A stretch of DNA of 64,000 nt, from the NCBI GenBank assembly GCA_010909165.1, contig MU008163.1, positions 1,426,001 through 1,490,000 on the forward strand. Reading direction: 5' to 3'. The notes under the pieces were generated by a model. The model saw nothing but the letters and a program-made list of their open reading frames with translations. It had not been told where the DNA came from and did no database searches. The position numbers and the translations under genes were made by a program. Source of the stretch: Anthoceros angustus. Lineage: Eukaryota; Streptophyta; Anthocerotopsida; Anthocerotales; Anthocerotaceae. The stretch's first letter is position 1. Each line of letters opens with the position of its first letter. Positions 22,504 through 32,786 of this stretch are shown in pieces.

Positions 22504-23104
22504 TGAAAGAATTTGAAGGTGGATGTAATGGTGTGGAGAATTTTATTAATCCGACTTGCCAACAAAAGTTGGGATGTAGATCAAGGAGGAGGAGGGAGGG
22601 GGGTGGGGAGTGAGGGGAGGAGGAGGGGAGAGAGAGGAGGGAAGAAGAGACCCAAGAGTACATAGAATGTTTTCCACTCATACTCACGGAGAGGGCGAAC
22701 ACTCGTCGATCTTGTATGTTGTGAGCCACCATTAAGAGAGGATGATGACAAGTAGGCTTGATGCGTACGACGGGGAGGAGACGCTCAAGAGAAAGCATCA
22801 ATAACAATAGAAGACACTAGCTTGCACGTCGTAGCACACACATACTATCCCCACGAGAATAACACGCAAATTTCTTACACATCACTCTCGGAGTCATAGC
22901 TTTGGCCTCCTCACAACACTCTTATATTGCATATCTAAAGGACAATCTACGATCTGAGCTTGTTCTTTCTGAAAAGGTCTATATACACTAGTACTTGGTA
23001 TCGGCATATTTCTAAGATATCTTATTGGCATCAGCATATACCGAAAATATCCTAAGAATACACTATAATATGCAAGGAATATGCTAAAGCATATTATTTG
23101 CTTA

Positions 23105-23438
23105 TCCACTTAGCTATTGCACCACTTGTCGCAAAGGAGTTTCTCAGGCTAGAGGTAGATGTGGTCAATCCTCGTGCATTCGCTTGGAAAGGATCCTGGG
23201 AGGAGCGCATATTGATTATGACTTTTCACTCTATGGATGATCGCCTCCGTTGCTAGGTCTATGTTATGGACAACTTAGTTATATATCAATAAGGATCTTA
23301 CACCATTGCAATGGAAGACTAAGAAGGAGAAGTTACCGCTTTGAGCCGCCGTACGCAGATCAAGTGGCTTTCTTTCGTGGGGATGAATTGGTGGTGTTTA
23401 GCCCTCGTTCACGCATTTTCATTGGCACTGTTGATTGA
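23105..23438 (+). pseudogene. LINE ORF1-like fragment, copy 2
   Basis: A degraded duplicate of 21687-22040. It still shows DQVAFFRGDELVVFSPR and the preceding INKDLTP region in another frame. Numerous 1-9 base deletions relative to copy 1 break the frame. Confidence 0.42.
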
Positions 23439-23449
23439 TTGAAAATTAT

Positions 23450-24969
23450 TTGTCTTGTTTGAATTTTACCTTTACATTCATCTAGACCATTTTATCGCAA
23501 TTTATGTAGTTGCCATATTTTAGTCCCATGACGGAAATTTGTTCTTAGTGCACTTAAATAAAATTCTTCTTCTTATTCTACTATTGCTAACTATGTTTGA
23601 TTAACACTAATCAAGGCTTAATTAGCATATACTTGATTAATATTAATTAATACTGATTACTTACTTGAAGATAAGTAATTAGATTAATTAACACTAATCA
23701 AAATCTAAACCCTAGCGCTTAGATTACTATCACACAGCATGACAGGGAGGAATCGCTCAAGGGAAAGCATCATCTGTGCACTTATAAGAATATATGCTTA
23801 TATCAATATAGAGGCTTGCGTCCCCACTAGAAATACAAATGTAAATAAGATATAGATACAAGAAGCTTTGTTGAATCTAATATATTTAGAAAGCAAGACT
23901 CTTTAAAACACGACATATACAAGCGTTGCATAAGGCTTTTGTTTTTTTATGTATTTCATATTGCTTAACAAATGAATATACTGCCTGCTTTGGTGACTGG
24001 TTGTAAGTGCTTTGTCCTAGAGGGTATTGTTATATTGTGTAGTGATGTTTTTCCAAGTGCTTTATTCTGAAAAATGTCGATAGTATAGAAGATGTCTTTT
24101 CAAGTGCTTTGTTTAAAAAAAAGTTTATAGTATAGGGAGTGCATACATTTGATACAAAATCGGCTCCCCTTTGTGCACTCTTGTGTTGTATGCATGAGAT
24201 GTTGTTTGAAGAATGATTTAGCGCTGATATCTAGTGCAAGTGTGGATGACTTGGTGGGCTTTGTGGATTAATATATTAAGTTTGTTGATTTTGCAAGGAT
24301 CGCTTCCCTACAAAGAACACCTACTTGCATGGAGTCTTTCTTCAACAATATGAGATCTCTCATAGTTTAGTAATGTGGCATGACTTAAGTACTGGAAGAA
24401 AGAGTCTCTTTGAAATGTTTGTACAAGAGTTAATGATTGTGATGGGACGAAGTCACTTTTTATACCAATTGCCCTTCTATTCTATTCGCCTTTTCGGTGC
24501 CTTGTAGCATGACTCCTAAGGTTTTTGGGCCCGAATTGTGCAATTTTGCTTCCAGCATGCTTTGACATTTACTTATTGAGCGATTCTCGTTTTAGGATGT
24601 CTTCTTATCGTAGAGCACTAATGATGATACTATGCTCATGGCACGTGTGAATTGCCCTTAAACCTAGAATGACGAAAAATCGAATTGAGACTTTTGGATT
24701 GGTATCTACAAGATGGTCTTTTCTAGGTATTGTTTGGCTGTTATTTCTGCATATGGTATTATTTTTTAAAATATTTAAAAAATAATATAAACCTTATTAA
24801 ATCATAGAAACTTGTGAGTTCTTGTATGTTCTTCTTGGAATTCGTAACAAGATTTATCAGTTTAAAAAAATAGACTTCAGTTTTTACTATAGGTATTATA
24901 TAGATATATTCATGAAAGTCTTTTCTCCACAATTATATATATATATAGGTAGCGAATAAGTCTTGTCCG

Positions 24970-25008
<39 letters not shown>

Positions 25009-25030
25009 GGATAAGCAATATAATTTGACT
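23450..25030. other. AT-rich gap with an (AT)n microsatellite
   Basis: No gene seen. TTAATTA/TAATCAA repeats lie around 23600-23720, and a pure AT dinucleotide run of about 34 bp sits at 24970-25005, directly downstream of the lectin pseudogene on the minus strand. Confidence 0.6.
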
Positions 25031-25034
25031 CTCG

Positions 25035-25334
25035 TACACCGCCAGCCGGCCCACTCCCGAGCTTGAGGAAGCAGAAACTGCCCTTGCCATATGTCTCAGA
25101 AGACCAGATGGGTTCCTTCACTCCAGCCTCGTTCTCGTAAAGCACCAGGTTGCAGTCGTCCTGCATGATGAGGCTGAATGGCCCCTGGGGTAGAAAACCG
25201 CCCGTGAGAAGATAGTAGGTTTCAGGAATGATTTTACCTCCTTCTACAGTTCACAAGCTTTTGCCCTTGGTGGCCGTGGCCAGGAGCTGGAGAAGGACTG
25301 TCAAGGCTTGCCATAGGCTCTCGGTGAGAGTCAT
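25035..25334 (-). pseudogene. Bulb-type (GNA-like) lectin fragment with in-frame stop
   Basis: From an ATG at 25334 the minus strand reads a hydrophobic, signal-peptide-like start (SLWQALTVLLQLLATATKG) and meets a TGA at 25253-25251. In the same frame it continues with GGKIIPETYYLLTGGFLPQ, then LIMQDDCNLVLYENE and PIWSSETYGKGSF. The Q-x-D-x-N-x-V-x-Y motif of the mannose-binding site is present as QDDCNLVLY, so position N is kept and the domain is clearly B-lectin. Only one of the usual three sub-domains remains, and the frame then runs into an AT microsatellite. Premature stop plus truncation indicate a pseudogene, unless the TGA is spliced out. Confidence 0.65.
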
Positions 25335-25339
25335 GCTGG

Positions 25340-26399
25340 TGCTTCTCTCGTGGATGCAAGAGACAAGGATATTAGCTGTACGTTGTAACTTCGAGTACAT
25401 GTTCATTTCTCCTGGGTTCGAGATAGCTGCCGCCTTTTGTTGAAGAATCTTGTAGGTGAGCACCTTTGAGGATCACATGTAATTACACTACGGAGGCCTG
25501 TGTTCCGCGAGCACCAGCAGTATCCCTGTGTCGGAAACACAGAGCCAGTGTGAAAGCGTCAATCGGGATTGCACCAAAAGTTGCACAAGACAGGCAGGGC
25601 TGAAGGTATACACAGCAAAGCCATCGCTATAATCATATATGGATGGCGAGTCCAGAAGCTTTTCCATGGCCACACGCTCTGGGCAAACCTAGAAGTGCAG
25701 GTAACAGCTCTCGAAGGATGTGAGACAGGCCTTCCAGTGGTAATAAAAAAATACTGGGGGATTTTCGTCGACAAAACAGCCACGTAAGGCATGGCTTAAA
25801 GCATGGTGTTTCCTCATGCGGCTACTCATTTAGGAATACGAACCGGAGCAGGACCATTCACGCGAAGTGCTAAACTGGCTGACCTGCAAACCTGATCGAC
25901 CTAAGCAGGAAGCGGAGGACTGCAAGACAAGGACATTATCTCAGATAACCACGGAATTATCTGTCAACCTCACAAAACACTGAGGAATAGAATGTCAAAC
26001 CGTTTAGGAACAGCAAGCAACTCTTTTGTTCAGGAACGAACCTCAATAACCTCCGGCCACGAGAAGTTTCAATCCCAAAGCACCCCTACCGCTATTTTAT
26101 CAATGGAATCCATGTTGCAAAACAATAGTCAATAAATGTGGAGCAAATGAAGACAAAATTTGAGCCGGATGGAGATATACATACACCACATCCTGAGCCA
26201 CAAGGCAGATCCTCTTCTCGTCAACTACTGTTGCGTTTCGCAAGCAAGCAAAATGATACGACCAGTTGCAAGGCAATCCTTGTCAAAAGACAAGTCTGCA
26301 CGACAGAAGGCGTGGGAAGAATGTGGCATTCAAGCCCAACACAAACTGAGGCTTCAGTGGGCCAAACCGATGTGCAGCTCCATCCCGGCATTCCCTCAC
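25340..26399. other. Gap between lectin fragment and QCR10-like gene
   Basis: I see no supported gene. Open frames of 60-77 codons on both strands at 25488-25792 have no domain. They may include decayed upstream sequence of the lectin pseudogene. The part next to 26400 would be the 3' region of the QCR10-like gene. Confidence 0.4.
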
Positions 26400-27362
26400 T
26401 CATTTTTCAGGTGCCTTCTCCTCTTCCTTGGTGAAAAGTTGCTCCTTTATCCATCCAAAGGGCTGCATGCCGCAACAACCACATGCCTGTCAGCAGCGTC
26501 AACTTGAATGCAGATCCTCTCCCAGGCATCCAGATGCAAGAGCACATGTCTGCAAGTCACAACCTAGTTTCAGGGCAAGAGACAACACCCATCTCAGAAG
26601 GTACCACAACGTTAGGACAGAAGTCTCATCACAAATGAGACAGCAAAGTCCGGCTAGACAACCATACGTGACTACCACAAACTTCTCCCATCAAGAGACC
26701 ATGACGCATAACTAACGGCCAACAAATCGCAACGCCTCAATACGCAGATCAAAGCTTGCGGGTCTTCCTAGTGCGGATCGCCAAGACCCTTCAAACAGGT
26801 AAGATCAAACTCCTCTGACAACCACACCAAACTGAGAGGGCACATGTTCCAACTACAAAAGCCAGTCCAGAGCGTCGGTGATGACAAAGCTGCTGCCTTC
26901 TGAATGTCTCCCTTGAACCGACGACAAACAGGATTTTCGGTCACTTAAAACCCTCGGCAGAAGACTACCAACTCCCAAACTCCTAGCCTGCGATATGGCG
27001 CCTCCTTGACGAGTCCACATCGCCATCGCAACACACAGCAGGTGTGTTACCTTATCCCTACTTCGGCAGGAGCCGCGATGCCGCACCTCAGAACCACGGC
27101 GATCCAAGCCGCAGGAGAACGGCATTTCGTCACCGGACAGAAAAAAAATTTACAGACCGGCAAGCAAGGGATTTAGACGGGGGCACTGCGAGGGAGGGCA
27201 GGGCAAAGAATGCAATGAGGTACAAACCTGGACGAGAAAAAGGGCTCCAACAACAGCAGTGGTCCCCCACAGCACGCCCGCAGAGATGTCTGTAGGCTGC
27301 GGCATCAGCGTCTTAGGCACCAGCGCCAGCAGCGGATTGCCAGCCCTCTTGATGGGAGCCAT
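26400..27362 (-). CDS. QCR10-like small subunit of mitochondrial complex III, two exons
   Basis: Exon 1 (27362-27228) encodes 45 residues from MAPIKRAGNPLLALVPKTL to VVGALFLVQ. Donor CAG|GTTTGT. Exon 2 (26462-26400), after GCATGCAG, encodes PFGWIKEQLFTKEEEKAPEK and a stop. Both junctions are phase 0, giving a 64-residue protein. It has one membrane segment (GVLWGTTAVVGALFLVQ) followed by PFGWIK and a charged tail. This is the layout of the plant cytochrome b-c1 complex subunit 10 type: short N-terminus in the matrix, one helix in the inner membrane. The family call rests on the helix plus W-x-x-QPF-x-WIK pattern and is moderate. It could be another small inner-membrane subunit. No bases look damaged. 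Confidence 0.68.
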
Positions 27363-27562
27363 GGTCGCCTCCCCTGCCTTCCGCTCCTCCTTCCTGCGGA
27401 TCAGAGCTCAACAGATCGCCAACTGTAGCCCCGCACCTCCACTCTGCTGCTGCCGCCTTCCAGGTCCCGCCCCTGGCCAAATTCACACGCGCTGTGCATC
27501 CAATCTGCGCTGGAACAGCACACTGTATCACAAAGCGTGGTACTCTTAGCTGCTATGTACGT

Positions 27563-28656
27563 CTCTCGTGAAACGAGCGTCTATTATGGGTCCAAACAAT
27601 CCATTATAAAAATTATTTAGTCTTTCTCTGAAATTTCTCAAATATACCAACAACAAGCCCTAGATATAAACAAGAGACAGCTCCTTATTCAATAGATTTT
27701 AATAAATGAGCAAAGATGGAATGAACCCCTACTCAATAATAACTTAGGAGAACCTTAGGTCATGGTAGATATTCAGAATATCTCATGTTATAATAATAGG
27801 ATGTAAGAACTGAATTGCTCAATTCCTACTTAAAGTTAGTAGGCCCTTCCCTATTCCTCACTATGACATCTTAGAAGCCTTAGGTAGTCTTAGAGGGAGA
27901 CAATCGCGTAGTTAGTCCCCTTTGACCCAGGACCATCTACAGGGTTGTTCTCCATCACCTAGGCGTAGATGGGAATTCCATCTCTACAAATTTATAAAGT
28001 CTTATGTTCCCCCTTCAAGTCATTTCCAATATCAAAAATAATATAATCGGGAAGAATGAAAAAACCTAGCAATCATCCTACATGTCGAGATGCATTCCCT
28101 ACTTTAGATGTTGGTGGAAGATTGTAAAGACTTGCCTTTAGGAGACTAATAGACACTCGTTGTTTTGAAAAGCAATGAACTTATTCTCAAGAAAGTAAGA
28201 CAAGGACATATTACTCTTGCCAAAGCTCTTTAGTGAGCAATGGATACTGCTATCTTGAAGAAAAATGAACTCTTTAACATTGTCTTGATAAAGTAGGATA
28301 AAAATAGTCCAAATCTCTATCAACAATAGATATAATATAATTTTATAATTTTAATAACTCTATTAAAACCCTCACCCGTAATTATAGAGGCATCCAAGTA
28401 AGGCATGATGATGAAGCTGCCACACAGCATATAACGGCAATAGATTTATATACGGGGTTAGGGATATACCTAACCGCCATAAAAGCTAGGTTCATATGTC
28501 TAGCTAAATTCATAGGCCTAGCTAAATTCATAGCCCTAGTTAAGCACTTATGATCGCTCCTAAGTTGGTCTTCCATGACCGGCCGGCCCGGCTGTTTGCG
28601 AAATCCCCCCCGATTGCTGCTCCCGGCCGCATTCCTTGCCTGACCGGCTCAGGCGG
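27563..28656. other. AT-rich gap upstream of the Yippee gene
   Basis: No gene seen from 27563 to about 28550. The DNA turns sharply GC-rich at about 28570 (CCGGCCGGCCCGG), some 90 bp before the Yippee ATG. That GC-rich stretch is probably its leader. Three near-repeats of a TAGCTAAATTCATAGGCC type occur at 28495-28545. Confidence 0.5.
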
Positions 28657-28989
28657 ATGGACGGGCGCCGAGAATTTCTGCCCGGTCCTCGCATCTACAG
28701 CTGCTGCAACTGCCGCTGCCATATTGCCGACCACGATGACTGCATCTCGAAAGCTTTCAATGGGCGAAATGGGAGGGCCTTCCTGTTCGCAAGCGTTGTG
28801 AATGTGAAGGTGGGGGAGAAGGAGGACCGGCACCTCATGACGGGCCTGCACACTGTGGCTGACATCTCCTGTATAGGTTGCGAGGAGACTCTAGGCTGGA
28901 AGTATGAGAGGGCTTTCGAGGATTCGCAGAAGTACAAGGAGGGCAAGTTTATTCTGGAAAAGGCAAAAGTTATGAAGGAGAACTGGTGA
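28657..28989 (+). CDS. Yippee-like (YPEL) zinc-binding protein, intron-less
   Basis: The 110-residue product starts at the ATG at 28657 ([19 protein letters not shown]). Upstream codons in frame lack an earlier ATG. The single Yippee domain covers nearly the whole protein: [66 protein letters not shown] and [18 protein letters not shown]. Two CxxC pairs, C-N-C-x-x and C-I-G-C, bind one zinc ion in the beta-sandwich. Yippee/YPEL and Mis18 share this fold with cereblon, and YPEL5 is a component of the CTLH/GID ubiquitin ligase in animals. The plant role is little known. The sequence resembles animal YPEL1-4 more than the common plant paralogues ([15 protein letters not shown][10 protein letters not shown]). 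Absence of introns would fit a retrocopy, but the frame is intact. Confidence 0.92.
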   Translation: MDGRREFLPGPRIYSCCNCRCHIADHDDCISKAFNGRNGRAFLFASVVNVKVGEKEDRHLMTGLHTVADISCIGCEETLGWKYERAFEDSQKYKEGKFILEKAKVMKENW

Positions 28990-29462
28990 ACTGGTGACAG
29001 CAGCCAGGCAGCTGCCAATGGTGTGCTGGTCTGTACAGATGGGTTCGGAGAAAGCTGTAAGAGCCAGTCTACCAATTGTATGTGCGTGGCGCAATCTCTC
29101 CCCCTCCGAGTTAGCGTAGAGCAGGATGTACATATTTCATGTCACATGTCAAGGGCTTACCAGTGGAGAGGGCTTGTCTGGGAAGCAGCATGTTTTCTAA
29201 AGCATCCCTGTACAGTGTAGGCTGTGATGGGATCCCTCATACTCAATTTTAGGAGAGAGCAACACCGCTCAGTGCTTTCTCAGCGTAGCAGATTTGCAGC
29301 AGGTAGTCATGTGTAACTTTAAAGTTTTAAAGCGTTTGGTTGCTGCAGCCAATAGGTTCGTGACAACGTTTTCTTGTCTGTTTTGGCTGCATAGCTTCCT
29401 CCCAACTGCATAGCTCACGTTCCAAAAACACAAGAATTTCTAGACAACGCAGCTCTGGAATC

Positions 29463-29640
29463 TGGCAGAAGAATGCACTGTGATGTATTGCACAGTGGCA
29501 CCTGCCTGGTGGACGTGTATGCAAGATGTGGGGAGCTGGGAGATGCCGGCAGGGTTCTTGATAGCTTGGCTACAAAGACTGTGGTCACACGGAATGCCCT
29601 AATAGCTGGGTATGCAGGTCACGGGCTCGACCAAGGGTGC
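29463..29640 (+). pseudogene. PPR protein fragment
   Basis: The reading GTCLVDVYARCGELGDAGRV followed by VVTRNALIAGYAGHGL is one plus a part of a PLS-class pentatricopeptide repeat (L-V-D-x-Y-A-x-C-G, V-x-x-W/R-N-A-x-I-A-G-Y). No further repeats follow and the frame soon closes. The first codon here (ATG at 29473) is fortuitous. It is similar in style to the intact PPR gene at 32787-34943, on the opposite strand, and could be a decayed relative. Confidence 0.7.
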
Positions 29641-29689
29641 CGTTCTACATGCACAAAAGGAGCAGCAGAGTCTGATTGCGGCTGACCGT

Positions 29690-30245
29690 GTTACTTCTGC
29701 TCAAAGAAAGGACAGGCAGCTGGACTCACAGCTGCCACATGCTCCTGCCTTCCCTCTCTAATCTCCCCCCTCTAGAGCAAGCTACAGAAGTAACCAGCGT
29801 TGCCCTTAACTTGGTGCATACCTCCACGAATGCATCCAGCCTCTACGGCGGTCTTCCGGAACGCTTGAGCACTCAAGGAGTTTGCGGACTTGGAACTGAG
29901 CAACAATGATCTGTCTGAACTCCGTCGTGCAGCCCAAAGGGATCCTCAAAACCTAGCCGAACTGAGAGTCTGGAAGCTTCCAACCGGTTCCTGTGCCAGC
30001 AAAGTTGAGCAATAACAGGATCCAACTGTAAGGAGGCTGAGTGACTCCCAATCTTGCAGGAGGTCGGAAAAACCTTACCCTATACCTGATCCTGCAGAGC
30101 AGCGAGCATCCTCATCCTCAGCGAGGGCTTCACCATCCGAAACATTAGGGTTTGAGTGTGCCACGATCCTGTGACAGTACCGAATCAGGCAAAGCTGCGA
30201 AAACAGCCCGCCATTGGTTTCCGCTGCACATACCGGATCGATGAG
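29690..30245. other. Gap without supported gene
   Basis: Open frames are short and domain-free. The last 200 bases before 30246 could be the leader of the Arg-rich ORF. Confidence 0.4.
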
Positions 30246-30599
30246 ATGGCGAAGCAGATCGCCGCGACCTCTCTCCCACGCAGAGCCAGAGCCGAAGCGG
30301 CGGGATCCGCGAGCTCACCGCGCGCACCAATCGCGGTACAGAACGCTTGGCTCTTCTTTAAAGGCGCTAAACCTCTCTCCCTGCCGGCGTTGGTGAGCGA
30401 CCATGGACGTGGCGACGGCGCACCCCATGTGGTGCACCACAGGCGCAGGCGGCGGCGGAAGGGCCACAAGATCCACCACCGCCACCGCCGCAGGAAGGGC
30501 CATGGCCGCAAGCGCCGCCGCAGACGCCGCCGCCATAAGCACAAGAAGCACGGCCGCAGACGGCGCCGCCGCCGCCGTCGCAAACACCGCAAGCACTAG
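30246..30599 (+). CDS. Hypothetical Arg/His/Lys-rich protein
   Basis: From the ATG at 30246 the frame encodes 117 residues. The first 65 are unremarkable and Ala/Arg-rich (MAKQIAATSLPRRARAEA), compatible with an organelle transit peptide. The rest is almost only Arg, His, Lys and Gly, in blocks of 6-9 arginines separated by KGH, HKHKKHG or KHRKH, ending at TAG 30599. Such a tail resembles protamine-like nuclear basic proteins or a DNA/RNA-binding tail. Because the DNA is a GCC-type repeat, frames on the opposite strand are also open (alanine-rich or glycine-rich), so this may be a low-complexity artefact. Family unknown. Confidence 0.3.
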   Translation: MAKQIAATSLPRRARAEAAGSASSPRAPIAVQNAWLFFKGAKPLSLPALVSDHGRGDGAPHVVHHRRRRRRKGHKIHHRHRRRKGHGRKRRRRRRRHKHKKHGRRRRRRRRRKHRKH

Positions 30600-31378
30600 C
30601 CTGCTTGCCATGCGGCTGGCAGCTCGCCCTCCCTCGAAAACCGAAATTCCGTTGGATGCGAGCCACATTCCGAGTCCCTGGACAGTGAAGCAGTTACCAT
30701 TACATTGAATGACATGTGCGCGCTCAACGAAGGAGGCCGGCAGAAGAGCGTGAAGTGAATTTTCAACTCACACGCGATGCAGCGGCCGGCACACGATCTC
30801 CCCCGGGGCCCGCACATGCAAGGCTTATTAGCGTGGACAAAAGCTTTGCACTGACGACAATCCCTGGAACCGTCATGTTGTTGCACGCCATCAACATTGC
30901 GCTGTTGCGCGGTCTCAAGACAAGAGACAGAATCTGTTTTTGCCTGAATCAAAAATCAAATTTGAGTCGCATTTCGGAGCTAATATTGTCGCCTAAATCG
31001 CTATTATCACACAATCACATTGAATCCTTGCTGCTCAAGAGACCGACTGAATCAAATATTCTTGGAACGTTACCTCTCTCACTCATGTCATGCCCTTTTG
31101 CAAACCATGAGGAGGCGTGAACGGGTTCCTTGTTCATTTCAGACTTCTGTCTCTCCTTCCTTCACATCGCTACAAACTCGTCCAGTTTTGACCCCTCGTC
31201 CGCGTACGACGGTGCCCCCATCCTCTATATAACGCTTGAATTCTCCGCTTGTGTCTACGTAATTATTAAATTGTGTCTACATAGTAAGTCTAATGTTTTT
31301 TTCAAAATTGACTACCTATTGAGTTTTCCTGTGGTTCAACGACCTGACGGTCTACAGGTTTGTGGTACCGTTTTCCTC
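30600..31378. other. Intergenic region upstream of the G-patch gene
   Basis: No gene recognised. A CTATATAA motif occurs at about 31225. TCTACAG|GTTTGTGG at about 31356 could be a splice acceptor of a leader intron ahead of the ATG at 31379. A 134-codon open frame at 30716-31120 has no domain. Confidence 0.4.
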
Positions 31379-31981
31379 ATGGCGGAGGAAGAGGGACGGG
31401 AACAGCGGCGGGCTGTGACGCTCAGCTTCAAGGGGAATCATGGCCGCACGGTGAGGAGGGTGGAGAAGATTAAAGTTGATCAGCTCCAGGAGGGAGTGGA
31501 TCTATTAACGTTCTACGATGAGGAGGTCACAACACGGGAGGCAGTACCTGCTGCCAAGGTGATCCTGAAGCTGCCGGATACATGGTGCCCTGAGAAGGTG
31601 ATCAAGAACCGTCTGGTGGAGACGGAAATGACAGCAGAGGGCACGGAGGCCAGATTCGAGACGGCAACCCTGCCGTCGGGGCGGCAGCATGATGTTCTTC
31701 AGTATGGCTTGAATTTGCGGGATAGTGATGCAGTTGCTTCCCGGAGAGATGAGGTGCTGCGGAAGGCCTTGCAGGAGCTACCGGACGAGGCTTTCATGGA
31801 GCAATATGAAAGCATGCCGGTAGAGGAGTTTGGGGAGGCGTTGCTGCGGGGCATGGGGTGGGAGGAAGGCAGTAGAAGTAAGGAGGTGGTGGAACCTTTT
31901 GAGTTTAAGAGGCGGGAGCATCTGCTAGGGCTGGGAGCAAAGCCTGTGCCTCGGGACGTCGTCAAGAATTCTCGTGGCTAG
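31379..31981 (+). CDS. G-patch protein related to MOS2/GPKOW, lacking KOW domains
   Basis: The 200-residue product starts MAEEEGREQRRAVTLSF and ends VPRDVVKNSRG. Residues about 145-195 read MPVEEFGEALLRGMGWEEG, then EPFEFKRREHLLGLGAKP. This is the G-patch layout of the Spp2/MOS2/GPKOW family ('P-V-E-x-F-G-x-A-L-L-R-G-M-G-W', 'R-x-x-x-L-G-L-G-A-x-P'). These proteins bind the DEAH helicase of the spliceosome (Prp2/DHX16) through the G-patch. Typical MOS2 is about 460 residues with two KOW motifs after the G-patch. Here the stop comes directly after it and I find no KOW remnants downstream. The frame is clean and intron-less. It is either a shortened Spp2-like paralogue or a truncated duplicate. 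Confidence 0.72.
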   Translation: MAEEEGREQRRAVTLSFKGNHGRTVRRVEKIKVDQLQEGVDLLTFYDEEVTTREAVPAAKVILKLPDTWCPEKVIKNRLVETEMTAEGTEARFETATLPSGRQHDVLQYGLNLRDSDAVASRRDEVLRKALQELPDEAFMEQYESMPVEEFGEALLRGMGWEEGSRSKEVVEPFEFKRREHLLGLGAKPVPRDVVKNSRG

Positions 31982-32786
31982 GCTGTATGCTCACTCCCTG
32001 CAGCCTACTTTTGGGTCTACCACTCTTTGTGGTTTTCAATGGCAAGGAACATGTGATGGCCATCTTGCCAACCCTCGCCCATAGTGTTCCTGCGGCACTC
32101 ATTAGAGGTTCAGCGCTTATGATGGCCCCTATCCAATCCGGGGAGTCTACATGAGCAATGGACGTAAGATCTTGGTGAGACATTAACCTGGGCCCGAGAG
32201 CCCGTCGCCGCCCGAGCCAGCCGACTAGTGCCTTGCTGAACAGCCAGAGCCTGGGCGTGCAGCAGGCCGCCCAGACCCTGTTGGCTGGTATCCGGAGAGG
32301 TGGAAATTATAAAACTGTGATCAGTGTCACTGTACATGTTCGTAGTTCTAATCAGAGTGCAGCTTGGTGCACGAATACATCCGCTTTCGCGAAGGATTAT
32401 GGCTCTGCAATGGATGGCAGAAGGCCCATAGTACCCGTCTACCCCGCTTCCCTTAGCGGACGGCACTGGAGTGAGCCGGTACCTATTTCTACATCTTCCT
32501 AAAGCACCAAGTCTTTGAAAACTCACTTGTCACTGTGTTGCTTGGACCGTTGCTATGTTCTCTCGTTGTTTCCTCATGGAGTTTCCAGGCAAGTCCGAAT
32601 CGCAAATAAACCAAGAGGATGTTGGCATTGCGGATGTGTCCGCAGTCAAGAAACGAGCTGGCTGTTTTTCCCAACGCCAGCCGTGCTTCACGCCGAGATA
32701 GCCGAGACACCGAGATGTTTTGTTCAAAGCACCCGCCATAGCGGCTACCTGGTATGCATTCGCAGGTGGGAAGCTCAGATGTGGCA
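31982..32786. other. Gap between G-patch gene and PPR gene
   Basis: Convergent 3' regions of a plus-strand gene (end 31981) and a minus-strand gene (end 32787). No coding pattern supported. Confidence 0.45.

Larger units (their letters stand above)
20619..23447 (+). repeat. Tandem duplication D, period 1422 bp
   Basis: The segment starting GATTGCTCA...GAGAGGAGTTGAGG at 20619 recurs at 22041. It spans the integrase end, the PHD finger, the presumed LTR/3' region and the LINE-like ORF, to about 23447. Copy 2 again differs by small deletions, many of them at CAG/CTG: GTGGCTGCAAAGG becomes GTCGCAAAGG, and CTCCAGGTTATGAAGG becomes CTCCGTTG. Confidence 0.85.

Noticed and set aside
24970-25005. AT dinucleotide run as a possible origin or regulatory site
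   Set aside because: An ordinary microsatellite next to a pseudogene, with no further supporting motifs.
30315-30668. Alanine-rich minus-strand frame that looks like a secreted arabinogalactan-type protein
   Set aside because: It is the complement of the Arg-rich repeat and contains internal features of no family. One low-complexity DNA tract explains all three open frames.
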